Assembly: GCF_024166365.1 (NCBI RefSeq)
Contig: NC_064824.1
Coordinates: forward strand, 129,881,108 to 129,945,107
Origin: Elephas maximus indicus
Taxonomy: Eukaryota; Chordata; Mammalia; Proboscidea; Elephantidae
Direction: 5' to 3'
DNA: 64,000 nucleotides
Made by a program: the position numbers and the translations under genes. Of this stretch, positions 1-23,588 are shown one piece after another; position 1 is the first letter of the stretch; every line of letters begins with the position of its first letter. The notes beneath the pieces are model-generated. The model was given only the letters and a program-made list of their open reading frames with translations. It was not told the DNA's origin and ran no database searches.

Positions 1-224
1 TTTGGACCTGAGGTTCCTGCACTGAGATGCTCCCAGACCCAGGGAAGACTGATGCATCACAAGGGCCTTCCTCCAGAGACGATAGAGAGAGAAAGCCTTT
101 CCCTGGAGCTGATGCCCTGGATTTGGATTTCCTAGCCTACTAGACTGTGAGAGAATAAACTTCTGTTTGTTAAAGCCATCCACCTGTGGTATTTCTGTTA
201 CGGCAGCACTAGATGACTAAGACA
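1..224 (+). repeat. 3' part of a MaLR-type LTR, cut by the window edge
   Basis: The sequence ends in a stretch typical of these LTRs: AGAATAAACTTCTGTTTG, then AAAGCCATCC, then a terminal ACTAAGACA. The same ending is seen in the LTRs at 23589-24145 and 34543-36828. Only the 3' part is in the window, so solo LTR or provirus cannot be told. Confidence 0.7.
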
Positions 225-226
225 GA

Positions 227-816
227 AAAAACCGGATGCCCATCAACAGATGAATGCGTAAACAAACTGTGGTACATACACACAATAGAGTAGTACACAA
301 CAATAAAGAACACTGACGAATCTGAAGCATCTCACAACATGGTTGAATCTGGAGGGCATTATGTTGAATGAAATAAGTCAATCACAAAAGGACAAATATT
401 GTAGGAGACTACTACTATAAAAACTCATGAAAAGGTTTACACACAAAAAGAACAATCTTTGATGGTTATGAGGGAGGGGAGGGATGAGGATGGAAAAATA
501 CTAAATAGACAATAGATAAGTGGTAACTTAGGTGAAGGGTAAGACAATACACAATACTGGGAAAGCCAAAGATTAGACAGGCCCATAAAACAAAACGAGA
601 CTAAAGGGGCAGGCCAGCCCAGGGGCAAGGACTAGAAGGCAGGAGGGGACAGGAAAGTTGGTAACAGGGAACCCAAGGTTGAAAAGGGAGAGTGTTGACA
701 TGTCATGGGGTTGTTAATCAATGTTGTAAAACAATATGTGTACTATTTGTTTAATGAGAAGCTAGTTCTGTAACCTTCATCTAAAATACAATAATAATAA
801 ATAAATAAATAAAATA
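227..816 (+). repeat. L1 LINE 3' end, internally deleted
   Basis: The sequence starts with the end-of-ORF2 region (ATGCCCATCAACAGATGAAT) and continues into an afrotherian L1 3' UTR that ends in an A-rich AAT/AAAT tail near 790-816. The last 130 bases match the L1 at 3230-3950. The middle of the 3' UTR present in the copies at 3230 and 58030 is missing here. The element is non-coding and 5' truncated. Confidence 0.75.
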
Positions 817-849
817 GACTTAACAGATTAAATTAAAGAAGCCCAATGG

Positions 850-2015
850 TAATATTGTTGTTGTTTGGTTGTCAGGTGCCATCAGGTCGATACCGACTCA
901 TAGGGACCCCATGCACAACAGAACGAAACGCTGCCTGGTCCTGCTCCATAGTCACAATTGTTGTTATGCTTGAATCCATTGTTGCTGCCACGATGTCAAT
1001 TCATCTTGTTGAGGGTCTTCTTCTTTTTCTCCGACCCCCTACTTTATCAAGCATGATGTGCTTCTCCAGGGACTGATCCCTGCTGATAACATGTCCAAAG
1101 TATGTGAGATGTAGTCTTGCCATCCTTGCTTCTAAGGAGCATTCTAGTTGTACTTCTTCCAAGATAGATTTATTCATACTTTTGGCAGTCCATGGTATAT
1201 CCAATATTCTTCACCAACACCACAATTCAAAGGTGTCAATTCTTCTTTGGTTTTCCTTATCCATTGTCCAGCTTTCGAATGCATATGAGGCAATTGAAAA
1301 CACCATGGCTTGGGTCAGGCGAACCTTAGTCCTCAAGGTGACATCTTTGCTTTTCAACACTTTAAAGAGGACTTTTGCAGCAGATTTGCCCACTGCAGTG
1401 CGTCTTTCGATTTCTTGGCTGCTGCTTTTGTGGGTATTGATCATGGATCCAAGTAAAATGAAATCCTTGACAACCTCAATCTTTTCTCCGTTTTTCATAA
1501 TGTTGCTGATCAGTCCAGTTGTAAGGATTTTTATTTTCTTTTTGTTGAGGTGTAATCCATACTGAAGGCTATGGTCTTTGATCTTCATCAGTGAGTGCTT
1601 CATTTTCAGAAAGCAAGGTTGTGTCATCTTTATGACACAGGTTGTTAATAAGTCTTTCTCCAAGCCTGTTGCTGCATTCTTCTTCATATAGTTCAGTTTC
1701 TCGGATTATTTGCTCAACATACAGATTGAATAGGTGTGGTGAAAGGGTACAATCCTGACACACACCTTTCTTGACTTTAAACCACTAGGTATCCCCTCGT
1801 TCTGTTTAAACAACTGCCCCTTCATCCATGTACAGATTCTTCATGAGCACAATTAAGTGTTCCAGAATTCCGATTCTCCAAAATGTTGTCCATAATTTGT
1901 TATGATCCTCACAGTCAAATGCCTTAGCATAGTCGGTAAAACACAAGTAAACATCTTTCTGGTATTTTCTGCTCTCAGGCAGGATCTATCTGACATCAGC
2001 AGTGGTAACAGAGGG
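850..2015 (-). repeat. RTE/BovB-type LINE fragment, reverse-transcriptase remnant
   Basis: Read on the minus strand, three broken frames line up with the C-terminal half of an RTE reverse transcriptase. A block around 1569-1763 holds LSPHLFNLYVE and a decayed catalytic box, HKDD where YADD is expected. A block at 1211-1565 ends in WTMDKENQRRIDTF, and a tail at 1001-1204 holds IPWTAKSMNKSILEE and FGHVISRDQSLEK. The copy is 5' truncated, ends with the element's 3' tail near 850, and carries frameshifts, so it is dead. Confidence 0.85.
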
Positions 2016-2030
2016 TGTTTATATTTTTAG

Positions 2031-2190
2031 GGGAGCCCTGGTGGCACAGTGGTAAAGAGCTCAGCTGCTAACCAAAAGGTCAGTAGTTCGAATCCACCAG
2101 CTGCTCCTTGGAAACCCTATGGAACAGTTCTGTGCTGTCCTATAGGGTCATTATGAGTCGGAATCGACTCAATGGCAACGGGTTTTTTTG
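2031..2190 (+). repeat. AfroSINE, near full length
   Basis: This tRNA-derived SINE keeps the A-box region (GTGGCACAGTGGTAAAGAG) and the B box (AGTTCGAATCC). Its 3' end reads GAGTCGGAATCGACTCAATG followed by T-rich sequence. It lies directly next to the 5' end of the RTE fragment. Confidence 0.9.
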
Positions 2191-2540
2191 TATATTCTGA
2201 GTATTTGCTTTACAAGTCTTATTTATTATCTCCACAACAAACTGAACAAATTAGAAACTGTGATTCAATTTTGGAATTGTCTTCTGTGAAAGCATTTAGA
2301 AGTAAATAGGATTCTCATTTACTTTTTGTTGTTAGTGTGGTTTAAATTTATCGCTTCCTAAAAGTAGGAAGCTGGAATTGATGACATCTCAAGGTGCAGC
2401 CCTTCCTGCCATTCTAAGAGACAATAATAATTCTTTACCACCTTGGTATCTTTATAGGTCTGATTCCAACCCACACACCCAGCTTGTGATTTATGCCATT
2501 TTTTATTATGGGTTACCCAGTAACCCTGGATTGACACATG

Positions 2541-2727
2541 ATCTTTTTGAAAAAGAGGCTGATAAATAAAATATAGGTCTGACTAGCTGTTTGATCTAGG
2601 CAAAGTCACTTCATCACTACAAGTCTCAGTTTTCTTATTTTAAAAATAGATATACTACATGTCTATGGGTGGACTTCAACCTCCAACCTTTCGGTTAGCG
2701 ACCAAGCACGTTGATCGACACAGTGGC
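2541..2727 (+). repeat. Left arm of an imperfect inverted duplication (MIR core plus SINE head)
   Basis: Positions 2541-2655 contain a MIR-like core, and 2660-2727 a SINE 5' fragment on the minus strand. The reverse complement of about 2541-2711 matches 3980-4148 closely: 52 of 60 positions agree between 2641-2700 and 3991-4050. The arms are about 165 bp and enclose roughly 1.27 kb. Confidence 0.75.
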
Positions 2728-2858
2728 AGCAACAATGGGGTTAAATACAGCAATGATTGTGAGGATGGTGCAGGACTGGACAGTGCTTTGTTCTGTTGTG
2801 CATAGGGCCACTGTGAGTCAGAACCAACTCGACGGCACCTAGCAACAACAGCAAACCC
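2728..2858 (+). repeat. RTE/BovB LINE 3' end
   Basis: The piece runs from GACACAGTGGCAGCAAC through GTGCATAGGGCCACTGTGAG to the tail ACTCGACGGCACCTAGCAAC and an (AAC)-rich end. It matches the longer 3' ends at 37210-37545 and 62981-63404. Confidence 0.8.
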
Positions 2859-3224
2859 AGTAACTCAGCATCTCAGACACGGCAATTTACTGAACTTGCC
2901 ATTCAAAGTGTGTACATGCTAGTTCTTTGTTGACCGACTGCAAGTCTGGATTTCTCTTGGCAGCATTTAGAAGATAAACAACTTCTTTTCACTCTTCAGT
3001 ATTTTGTGGAGAAATCTGCCAGGAGAAATAGGGAATTGCTGGCACCTTCTATTGACCCTTCTCAGCTGTGGGTCCTATGGGTAGGAGTATTTCATTAGCA
3101 AAGGAGGCCTACACCCAGCAAAGGCCTCAGTCACTGATGTTCTCCCAGAATCAGCGAAGAGCAGCCCAATGTTACTGAGAAGCTCAAATTGGCCAGAGCT
3201 GCCTCTCAACGCAGTAGCTCAGAA

Positions 3225-3950
3225 TTTTGAATCTCTGGCCGTGGTCTCAAAGAATATATAGCTCAATTGGCATAACATAGTTTATAAAGAAAATGTTCCA
3301 CATTCTGCTTTGGTGAGTAGCATCTGAGGTTTTAAAAGCTTGTGAGCAGCATCTAAGATAACTCCAGTGGTCTCACCCCATCTGGAGTAATGGAGAATGA
3401 AGAAAGCCAAAGACACGAGGGAAAGATTAGTCCAAAGGACTGGTGGACCACAACTACCACAGCCTCCACCAGACTGAGGCCAGCACAACTAGATGCTGCC
3501 TGGCAACCACCACTGACTGCTCTGACAGGGATCACAATAGAGGGTCCCAGAAAGAGATGGAGAAAAACATAGAATAAAATTCTAACTCACAGAAAAACAA
3601 AAAACATACTTCCTGGTCTGACAGAGACTGGAGAAACCCCGAAGAGTAAGGCCCCCAGACCTCCTTTTAGCTCAGTAATGATGTCACTCATGAGGTCACC
3701 CTTCGGCCAAAGATTAGACAGACCCGTAAAACAAAATGAGACTAAAGGGGTACACCAGCCCAGAGCAAGGGCTAGAAGGCAGGAGAGGACAGGAAAGCTG
3801 GTAATGCGGAACCCAGGGTCGAGGAGGGGAGAGTGTTGATGTGTCGTAGGGTTGACAACCAGTGTCACAAAACAATGCATGTACTAATTGTTTAGTGAGA
3901 AAGTAGTTTGCTCTGTAAACCTGCACCTAAAGTACAATAAAAAAAAATTT
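3225..3950 (+). repeat. Afrotherian L1 3' UTR and tail
   Basis: This is a 5'-truncated L1 copy that lacks protein-coding potential. It contains the long 3' UTR block missing from the copy at 227-816, and ends AAAGTACAATAAAAAAAA. A SINE head follows immediately. Confidence 0.75.
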
Positions 3951-3953
3951 TTT

Positions 3954-4148
3954 GAGTCCCTGGCTGGTACAAATGGTTATCATGCACTGCTGCCAACCGA
4001 AAGTTTGGAGGTTCAAGTCCACCCACAGACAGGTATTGTATCTATTTTTAAAATAAGAAAACTGAGACTTGGAGTGGTGAAGTGACTGCCAAGATCAAAT
4101 AGCTAGTCAGACTTATATTTAATTTGTCAGCCTCTTTTTAAAAAAGAT
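3954..4148 (+). repeat. SINE 5' fragment and right arm of the inverted duplication
   Basis: A SINE head (GAGTCCCTGGCTGG) runs to about 4028 and stops just after the B-box region. It is followed by a MIR-like core to 4148. About 3980-4148 is the inverted partner of 2541-2711. The arm ends 110 bp upstream of the first collagen exon in the window. Confidence 0.75.
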
Positions 4149-4258
4149 AGGAATCTCAACCCTTTTACTCGAAGTGTCTATGTTATTAAAAGTAACAACA
4201 AGCTAAAACTCCAAGTATAGGGACATTATGATAACTTATCAAATCTTGTTTTTTCCAG

Positions 4259-16339
<12,081 letters not shown>

Positions 16340-16712
16340 AGAAATCATAGAACAGAACTGTTACTTTTCATCTTAAATAAGAAGTAATGACACAGAACTT
16401 GCATCTACTTAGGAGTTCTCAAACCAGACCATATGGCACTATGGTGGTTTAGTGCAAAGTTTCAATTTGTTTCTCCATGCAACAGAGTAGTTCTTTTAAG
16501 GTAGTTCTGTGATCTTGATCTGTAAAACTGGTGCTGTTTCAAAGTTCCCTGTGGTGAGACAGATTTTCCACAAAATAAATCCACTGAAGCTATATTCCAC
16601 TTATATCCAATACACTATCCAAATGGTGATTGTATACCCTTTGAATGCTACAAGTTAAGAGCTATCTGGTCTACCAGATTCCCAACAGTTGCCCTCTTTT
16701 GTCCCAATCTTT

Positions 16713-16900
16713 AAGGAGTCCAGGTGGTGCAGTGGTTAAAGTGATTGACTGCTAACAAGAGGTCAGTAGTTCAAAACCCACCAGTGGCTTTGTGGGAGAA
16801 AGATATGGCAGTCTGCTTCTGGAGAGATTTACAGCCTTGGAAACCCTATGGGGTCCCTACGGGCAGTGGATTTGTTTTTTGGTCATTCCAATCTGTAAGA
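16713..16900 (+). repeat. AfroSINE in COL4A3 3' UTR
   Basis: Plus-strand copy with A-box GGTGGTGCAGTGGTTAAAG. Its 3' end is degenerate. Confidence 0.82.
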
Positions 16901-17894
16901 CTCAGGGAGGCTGAATCAGATTTAGATCACCTCTTGCCCTTCCTGAAACTGTAGACCCTGGGAGGGAAGGAGGCAGGGGCAAAAGTACTGGAGCATCACC
17001 AATAAAACTGGACTCTTAGACCTGTTTAGTAACCTAAAGCCCAAGGGAGCGCAGAGCTGAACTGAGGTTCGTCGGTTTTCTAAGGCACTTTCAAACATAC
17101 CCAAGACAGAGACCAAAAGCGGGTGTCCTGAATGGAACCATAATAGCCTTGGAAATCCTGTATGGTTTGCTTTGAAGTTTTTTTGTTTGTTTGTTTACTG
17201 AGTTCCTTTCGCTGCAGCAATATTGCCTGTTTCCATTGAAAGTGGATAAATTTTTTTACACTTATTTAGTTAATTTTAATAGGATATTTATACAGACATA
17301 CTCTGAAATGTATCTAACTTTAACCTCTGTTTTACTAGCGTACCCACACAAATAACAAGGGCACTACTCCATGATTCTTTTTTTTTTTTTTCACTCCATG
17401 AAGCATGGACTCTATCCCTCCGTGCCTATAAATGGTGGTGCATACCTGATGTAATTAAGTAGCTCAGTCATTCACGAAACAATTTGAGGCATTTGTTGAT
17501 TTATCAGGCTCTAAATATTTTCTCTTTCTTCTAAATCTTCCGTGTACCCTAGGTGTTCACAGATTTATGTCCTTAGTACTTCTCTAAATTTTCCTTTGCA
17601 AAACATGTTTTCCTTTAATGTTGTATGTGTATGCTTACAGACTTCACTGGAAGAGTCCACTGTGTGTAAAAATCTTAATGGAAAAATTGTAGAACTTGGC
17701 AGCTGCCTGTCTTAAAAAATGCTTTTCAGTGTGTTTGTGTATTTCCAGGGTTAGTTTCGGTTAATTCATTCAGTTTAACAAGCATCTTGTTCAGTACCAA
17801 TCCATGTCCCAGGTGCTATGCTAAATTATACGGATCATAAGGGAAAAAGAGAGGAGAGAGACTTGTTCTGATTTCATATTTCAGAAAAGCAGGG

Positions 17895-18052
17895 CTTTGA
17901 ACCTGTTGGTTTTGTTTCCACCCGATGCTGAGAATTTGCTTTTCCACCCCAAATATACTGAATCAGAATCTACATTTTAACAAGATCTCCAGGTGATTCT
18001 TATGCCAGCAGTATTAGCATGGCCTGGGAACTTGTTAGAAATGCAAATTTGC
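17895..18052 (-). repeat. MER20/MER5-like DNA transposon fragment
   Basis: AACTTGTTAGAAATGCAAAT and CAGAATCTACATTTTAACAAG are phrases typical of this hAT-Charlie group. The fragment lies inside the predicted COL4A3 3' UTR. Confidence 0.55.
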
Positions 18053-18078
18053 AGCAAGAGGGTCAAAAAAAAAAAACT

Positions 18079-18233
18079 TGTAAAATCCATTGTCCAGTAG
18101 GTTCTGACTCATAGCGACCCTATAGGACAGAGTAGAACTGCTCCATACGGTTTCCAAGGAGCAGCTGGTGAATTTGAACTGCTGACCTTTTGGTTAGCAG
18201 CTGAACTCTTAACCACTGCATCACTGGGGCTCC
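18079..18233 (-). repeat. AfroSINE in COL4A3 3' UTR, antisense
   Basis: Complete minus-strand copy ending GGGGCTCC. With the plus-strand SINEs at 16713 and 19163 it could pair within one mRNA. Confidence 0.9.
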
Positions 18234-18892
18234 AGAACTGGTTCTAAGCCCTGCAGAAAAGGTAACTTATATTTTTCTCTTAAGAATCTCACATATCTGA
18301 GTTGCTTCCCCCACACACACACCTTTTTTTCTTCCTTTGTCAGTGTTCATTATTTCATCATCAGAATTCAGCAGCCTTGGGTAAAGGTTTAAAAATAAGA
18401 TCTATGGCCCGGGATGGCCCAAGATTTCTAGCTTGTCTTAGGCATCACAGAAGCCAAGGTCTGGACAATGTTAAGAAAACAAAGATCTGTAAAACATTAA
18501 AAACCATATTTACTTGAAGATAGGGTGCTTTGAGAAGTCTCAGAGGCCAGGCCTCAAGAGGCAGAGCTCTGAAGACTCTTGACAAACCCAGAAGGAGTTT
18601 GTGGTGCTGATATTTAAATTTAGGTCCTGGCTTCTGTCTCTATGGCTTGGCAGGTGAGAATATGACCCCAGAGGACAGCAGAGACTGCAGCCATGATTGG
18701 CATGCTTCACTGCTCGTGTGATGGTTATCAAACCATTTTTACAATTAAACTCAGAAGTATAATGGTGTATTTAGATTGTTTGCCTAAATTCACCTGACAT
18801 TTATAGTTTTTGGCTCTTAAAAAAAAATCCTACTGTATAATTGTACTCTCCTGGCATAAAGGGCTACTTGATACCTACAAACCCTCTGTAGG

Positions 18893-19085
18893 CCAGGAGT
18901 CCTCAAAGTGGGCTCCCTGGACCAGCAGCAGCGGGACCATCCGGGAACTTGTTACGAATGCAAATTGTCAAGCCCACCCCAGATATACCAAGTCAGAAAC
19001 TCAGGGTCCGGGCCCAGCAGTCTGTGTTTTAACAAGCCCTCCAGGAACTCCTAGTGTATTCTAAAGTTTGAGAAAAACTGCTCTA
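18893..19085 (-). repeat. MER20-like hAT transposon
   Basis: The sequence runs from TCCTCAAAGTGGGCTCCCTG through GGAACTTGTTACGAATGCAA to AAAGTTTGAGAAAAACTG, matching MER20 as remembered over nearly its full length. Terminal repeats are partly eroded. Confidence 0.7.
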
Positions 19086-19162
19086 GGAAAACGCCCAAGA
19101 AACCACTCTAAAGGCAGTTACCAGGTACAGCTGGCTACAAAAGCGCCATCCTGGCCTCTTTT

Positions 19163-19310
19163 TGGAAACCCTGGTGGCATAGTGGTCAAGTGCTACAACT
19201 GCTAACCAAAAGGTTCAAATCTGCTCCTTGGAAACTCTATGGGGCAGTTCTACTCTGTCCTATAGGGTTGCTATGAGTCGGAATTGACTCAACTGCAGTG
19301 GGTTTGGTTT
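19163..19310 (+). repeat. AfroSINE in COL4A3 3' UTR, with target-site duplication
   Basis: Flanked by GGCCTCTTTTT at about 19153 and 19311. It is the youngest-looking of the three UTR SINEs. Confidence 0.9.
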
Positions 19311-19926
19311 GGCCTCTTTTTAAAGTCCGAAATCGGAGATGGCCCAACAAACTAATAAGTAAAAACCCTCAACTGGTGCTAATACCAAATAACTGGCCTC
19401 TGCTTGTCCCCAAGCCTCCTTCTTCTCTTGCCCTCTTATCAGTGTTGAACTTCTGAGGAAGACAAATGATACTTAAACCTTAAACTCCAATGAAGCCGTG
19501 TTGACAGTTGCTCAGCCACACTTCTAAGACTGAGCATGAAAATGTAGCTTGTATGCATGGTTTTCCTGATACCAGTGTGTAAAGTTGTTCTTTTAAATTT
19601 GGGGCTTCAACTTTGGAGTTTCACAGTGTGCTAAAATAACGGATTTCTCAGAGGTCTTTCTGCGAGATAAACATTATTAACTAACTTATTTATGAAAGTA
19701 TTACAATAATGCTTAAGTTTGAATTTTATTGCTAACTTAACTTTCAAAGATTATTATATGCCTCACATGTAACTACTGCCATTAAACTTAATATGTACTC
19801 TATAACCAAATGAAATATATTTAAAATATATTGAACATTTTATATTATTACTTACTGAAAAAATTCACTATTGTACAAATATTTCTGTAATTATAGCTAA
19901 AATATTATTTTTATGTATTGTCTCAG

Positions 19927-19932
19927 AATAAA
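19927..19932 (+). terminator. COL4A3: COL4A3 polyadenylation signal (predicted)
   Basis: AATAAA is followed within 25 bases by a GT/T-rich stretch (TTGTATCTGGTCTT), as expected of a functional poly(A) site. Confidence 0.6.
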
Positions 19933-20010
19933 ATTTTAAAAAATTGTATCTGGTCTTATTTTTTTCCAAAATGGAAATCTTCTTTTTTTTTTTTATTGTA
20001 ATGAAGGTAA

Positions 20011-20180
20011 GGAAACCCTGGTGCCGTAGTGGTTAAGTGCTATGGCTGCTAACCAAAAGTTCGGCAGTTTGAATCTACCAGGCGCTCCTTGGAAACTCTA
20101 TGGGAGAGTTCTACACTGTCCTAAAGTGTCGCTATGAGTTGGAATCAACTGGACTGCGAGTTTGGTGTTTTTTTTTTTTT
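20011..20180 (+). repeat. AfroSINE
   Basis: Full-length copy with a long T tract at its 3' end, 60 bp after the COL4A3 poly(A) site. Confidence 0.88.
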
Positions 20181-20716
20181 TTTAAATAAAGATAATAGGT
20201 GTTCACAATAAAAACAGACCACACAAGAAGACATAAAGAAGAATATAAAAATCACCAGGATCTAACTCCTCTACTTCCATCTAAGATAGCTGTTAAATTA
20301 AGGTATATACCATTGCAGAATTTATATTTTTAAACAAAAATGGGATTCAAACATACTGCTTTGCAAGCAGAGCTCTTTAAAGATCTCTTTAACATAACAA
20401 TACATTGTGGACATATTTTCATATAAATAGCTAGGAACTAATCACCATTTGCACCAGAGTCCATTGTATGGATTTACTATGTAAATCAATGAATCCTTAA
20501 CTGATAGGCACTTAATTTTGTTTTGTAATGAGCATCTTGTACACATTTTACATTTGTTCAATTAGTTCCTCACAGTAAAGTCCTAGAAGAGAAACAGTAA
20601 AGTCAAAGGATTCACACAATCTTATGAGAGATATGTACACATGCCTTCCAGAAAGTTGTTAGAATTTTCAGCTGCATGAACAATATAATGAAAGTACCTA
20701 TTTCCTTATGCCCTTT

Positions 20717-20852
20717 AGCGCTACGGCTGCTAACCAAAGGGTCAGCAGTTTGAATCCGCCAAGTGCTACTTGGAAACTCTGGGGCAGTCCTACTCTCCTA
20801 TAGGGTCGCTATGAATTGGAATCGACTCGATGGCACTGGGTTTGGTTTTCTT
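20717..20852 (+). repeat. AfroSINE, 5' truncated
   Basis: Begins inside the tRNA-like head (AGCGCTACGGCTGCTAACC). It is followed 16 bp later by a second SINE. Confidence 0.85.
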
Positions 20853-20868
20853 TTTGTTTCTGGCAGTA

Positions 20869-21020
20869 GGAGCCCTGATGGCAAAGTGGTTAAGAACTTA
20901 GTTGCTAGCCAAAACATTGGCAGTTTGAATCCACCTTAGAAACCCTATGGAGACCATTCTGTTCTTTCCTGTAGGGTCACTATGAGTCAGAATTGACTCG
21001 ATGGCAATGGGTTTTTGGTT
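20869..21020 (+). repeat. AfroSINE
   Basis: Plus-strand copy, slightly diverged (GGAGCCCTGATGGCAAAGTG), in tandem with the SINE at 20717. Confidence 0.88.
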
Positions 21021-22037
21021 ACTAACACCGGATATTGCTACTCTTTTATGTCTTTGTTTTAATTTACATCTCATTATCAGTGAGGCTGAACATCTGTCGT
21101 TCTTAATTAGCATATTTTAATTAGTATTTGTTATTAGTATTTCTTTTTCTTCTGTGAAGGGTTAGGTCATTGAATTAGGAAATAATATTCGAGTTATTAT
21201 TCCCTGTCCTTGAGCACAGAGAATGTGACCCAGCTGGAGCTGAGCTTACAAAGGACTCACAAGGACACATCAGCTGGGCCCTGAGATACAAAGACGATAG
21301 TTATGATAATCTCGGAAAATATCTTTTAGGAAACTTTTCACAGAAGCTAATCAAACAACACAAAAGACTTCCACTCTTATCTTTTTCTATTAGCATTTAG
21401 TGAATAGAAGATTTGCTGGACCAATGAAGACTGACTGTCCGTTGACTGTCCTTACTAAAACCTGTACCAATGATGTTTATGAAAGACAATTCGAAATGTA
21501 GGATCACAGTTTCTAATCTGCAAAAAGGTGAGTCTTTCAGTGGTTTTGCCCATTTTGTAATGTTAATATATACTGGTTGTCCTGTAATAGCCCAGACTCG
21601 AGCAGACATGGCTGTGGCAGTGTGCTTGTCTGTTTTCCCATTCTTGCCTATTCTGTAATCCTTGCATTTGGGCAAATATAGCTCTGGCAGCACGCTTGTC
21701 CGTTTTCCTACTTTTGCCTCTTTGAACATATGACAAATAAAATTTTCTTTTTGCTTTACTAAACTTTGTGATGTGTTTACCCTACAACACCATTTCTTTG
21801 CTCATTTTTCTATTGGGTTTTTACAAATCATAAGAAAAATATAGATAACAAATTTTGGATCATACATTTTGACAAATATTTCCCATTTACAATACGAATA
21901 CTCTTTATACAAGGACAAGAATTGATAAAATCCCAAATGTAGAAAATTGGTAAGAATGTTATAGTAAACAAAATATGACATCTCAGATGTAAGGAAGTTT
22001 CAGGTTGTGTTAGAAGGCAACAAAACACAACAAAAAA

Positions 22038-22176
22038 AACCCAAGCCCATTGCTGAGTCAACCATAAAGGAGAGAGTAGAACGGCCTCAAGTGTTTCCAA
22101 GGCGTGGCTGGTGAATTCTATCTGCCAACCTTTGGTTAGGAGTGGCGCTCTTAACCACTGCATCACCAGGGCTCCA
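22038..22176 (-). repeat. AfroSINE, diverged
   Basis: Minus-strand copy with several small deletions, ending CATCACCAGGGCTCC. Confidence 0.82.
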
Positions 22177-22233
22177 GATGGCAACAAGGATATAATAAAA
22201 GTAGAAACAGAATGAATAAATAGTGATCCTGGG

Positions 22234-22922
22234 TGTCTTAGTCATCTAGTGCTGCTGTAATAGAAATACCACAAGTGGATGGCTTTAACAAAGAGAAATT
22301 TATTCTCTCAGAGTCTAGGAGGCTAGAAGTCCAAATTCAGGGTGCCAGCTCCAGGGGAAGGCTTTCTCTCTCTGTTGGCTCTGGGGGAAGGTCCTTGTCA
22401 TCAATCTCCCCTGATCTAGGAGCTTCTCAGTGCAAGAACCCTAGCTCCAAAGGATACACTGGCTCTGGTTTCTTGATGGTATGATGTCCCCATGTCTCTC
22501 TGCTTACTTTTCTCTTTTACATCTCAAAAGAGATTGACTTCAGATACAGCTTAATCTTGTAGATAGAGTCCTGCCTCATTAACATAACTACTGATAATCC
22601 CACTTTGTTAACATCATAGAGGTAGGATTTACAACACTTAGGAAAATCACATATGACAAAACAGTGGATAGTGACAATACTGGGAATCATGGCCTAGTCA
22701 AGTTGATATACATTTTGGGGGGACACAATTCAATACATAACAAAAACTAAAACCAAACCCGTTGCCATTGAGTCGATTCCAACTCATAGCAACCCTATAG
22801 GACAGAGTAGAACTGCCCCATATGGTTTCCAAGGAGTGCCTGGTGGATTCGAACTGCCGACCTTTGATTAGCAGCCATACCTCTTAACCACCATGCTACC
22901 AGGGTTTCCTCAATACGTAACA
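22234..22922 (-). mobile_element. MaLR-type solo LTR interrupted by an AfroSINE
   Basis: The LTR starts TGTCTTAGTCATC and, after the SINE, ends at TACGTAACA. A perfect 5-bp duplication CTGGG flanks the whole unit at 22229-22233 and 22923-22927, as expected for class III elements. It is non-coding. Confidence 0.85.
22743..22909 (-). repeat. AfroSINE nested in the solo LTR
   Basis: Flanked by TCAATACATAACA (22730-22742) and TCAATACGTAACA (22910-22922), a 13-bp duplication with one mismatch. Removing it restores a continuous LTR end. Confidence 0.9.
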
Positions 22923-23588
22923 CTGGGTAATAATTCTGCAAAGACCAAGGAAATTGTTGCTCAACTAAATATTTTAGAAATGCTCTCATTATTGGGCCAA
23001 AAAAAAATCTGATTTGAAAACATTTGTAGTAAAAAATACACTAATCCCTCTTATTGAAGTTATTACTGGTGGCAAGCAGAAGAATGAAAGTGCTGTGTTG
23101 GAGCACATTTTCTTTCTCTACCTATAAGCCTGTTTGGAAAGAAAAATTCTGACCAGTCCCTAATGGACACCTAGCAACCTATTGGGAAGTGAGTGGTACC
23201 TCCTTCTATTTTTTGTTCTAGGTGCCTAATTTTTCACCTTACCCTAATCCTGGCCTTGCCTATTGTAAACTGTGAGACCAACAAACACAGAGTAAAAATT
23301 AACTTTTTTTTATAGCCAGGTTAAATTTAAACATCCAGATAAATATGGTCTATGGTTATATGGTTATTCTAAAAATGCTGTCATTGATCTAAATGTTTTT
23401 AGAATTATTGTTTGGAATTACCTTCTATTCCAATTTATCAGCCATATAAGTCTGTTACTTTACATCACAAATCTACAAGATGCTCACAATTTTCGGACCA
23501 CAGCAGATACCCAGATGAAGAAAATATGGACCTTGATCTCAAACATGGAATTCACAATCTGATAAAAGAACATAAGACAAATACATGG

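Larger units (their letters stand above)
16340..19950 (+). other. COL4A3: COL4A3 3' UTR (predicted)
   Basis: The UTR is taken to run to AATAAA at 19927-19932. Human COL4A3 has a 3' UTR of roughly 3 kb by my recollection. This one is about 3.6 kb, and the excess is close to the length of the three SINEs inside it. An earlier AATAAA at 16574 could give a short form. The cleavage site itself is not visible. Confidence 0.65.

Noticed and set aside
1001..1763. Reverse-transcriptase-like frames as a live transposon gene
   Set aside because: The frames are broken and overlapping, the catalytic YADD box is degraded, and the copy is 5' truncated.
2031..2190. SINE heads with A and B boxes as tRNA genes
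   Set aside because: They lack a foldable anticodon arm and acceptor stem and are followed by the SINE body and tail.
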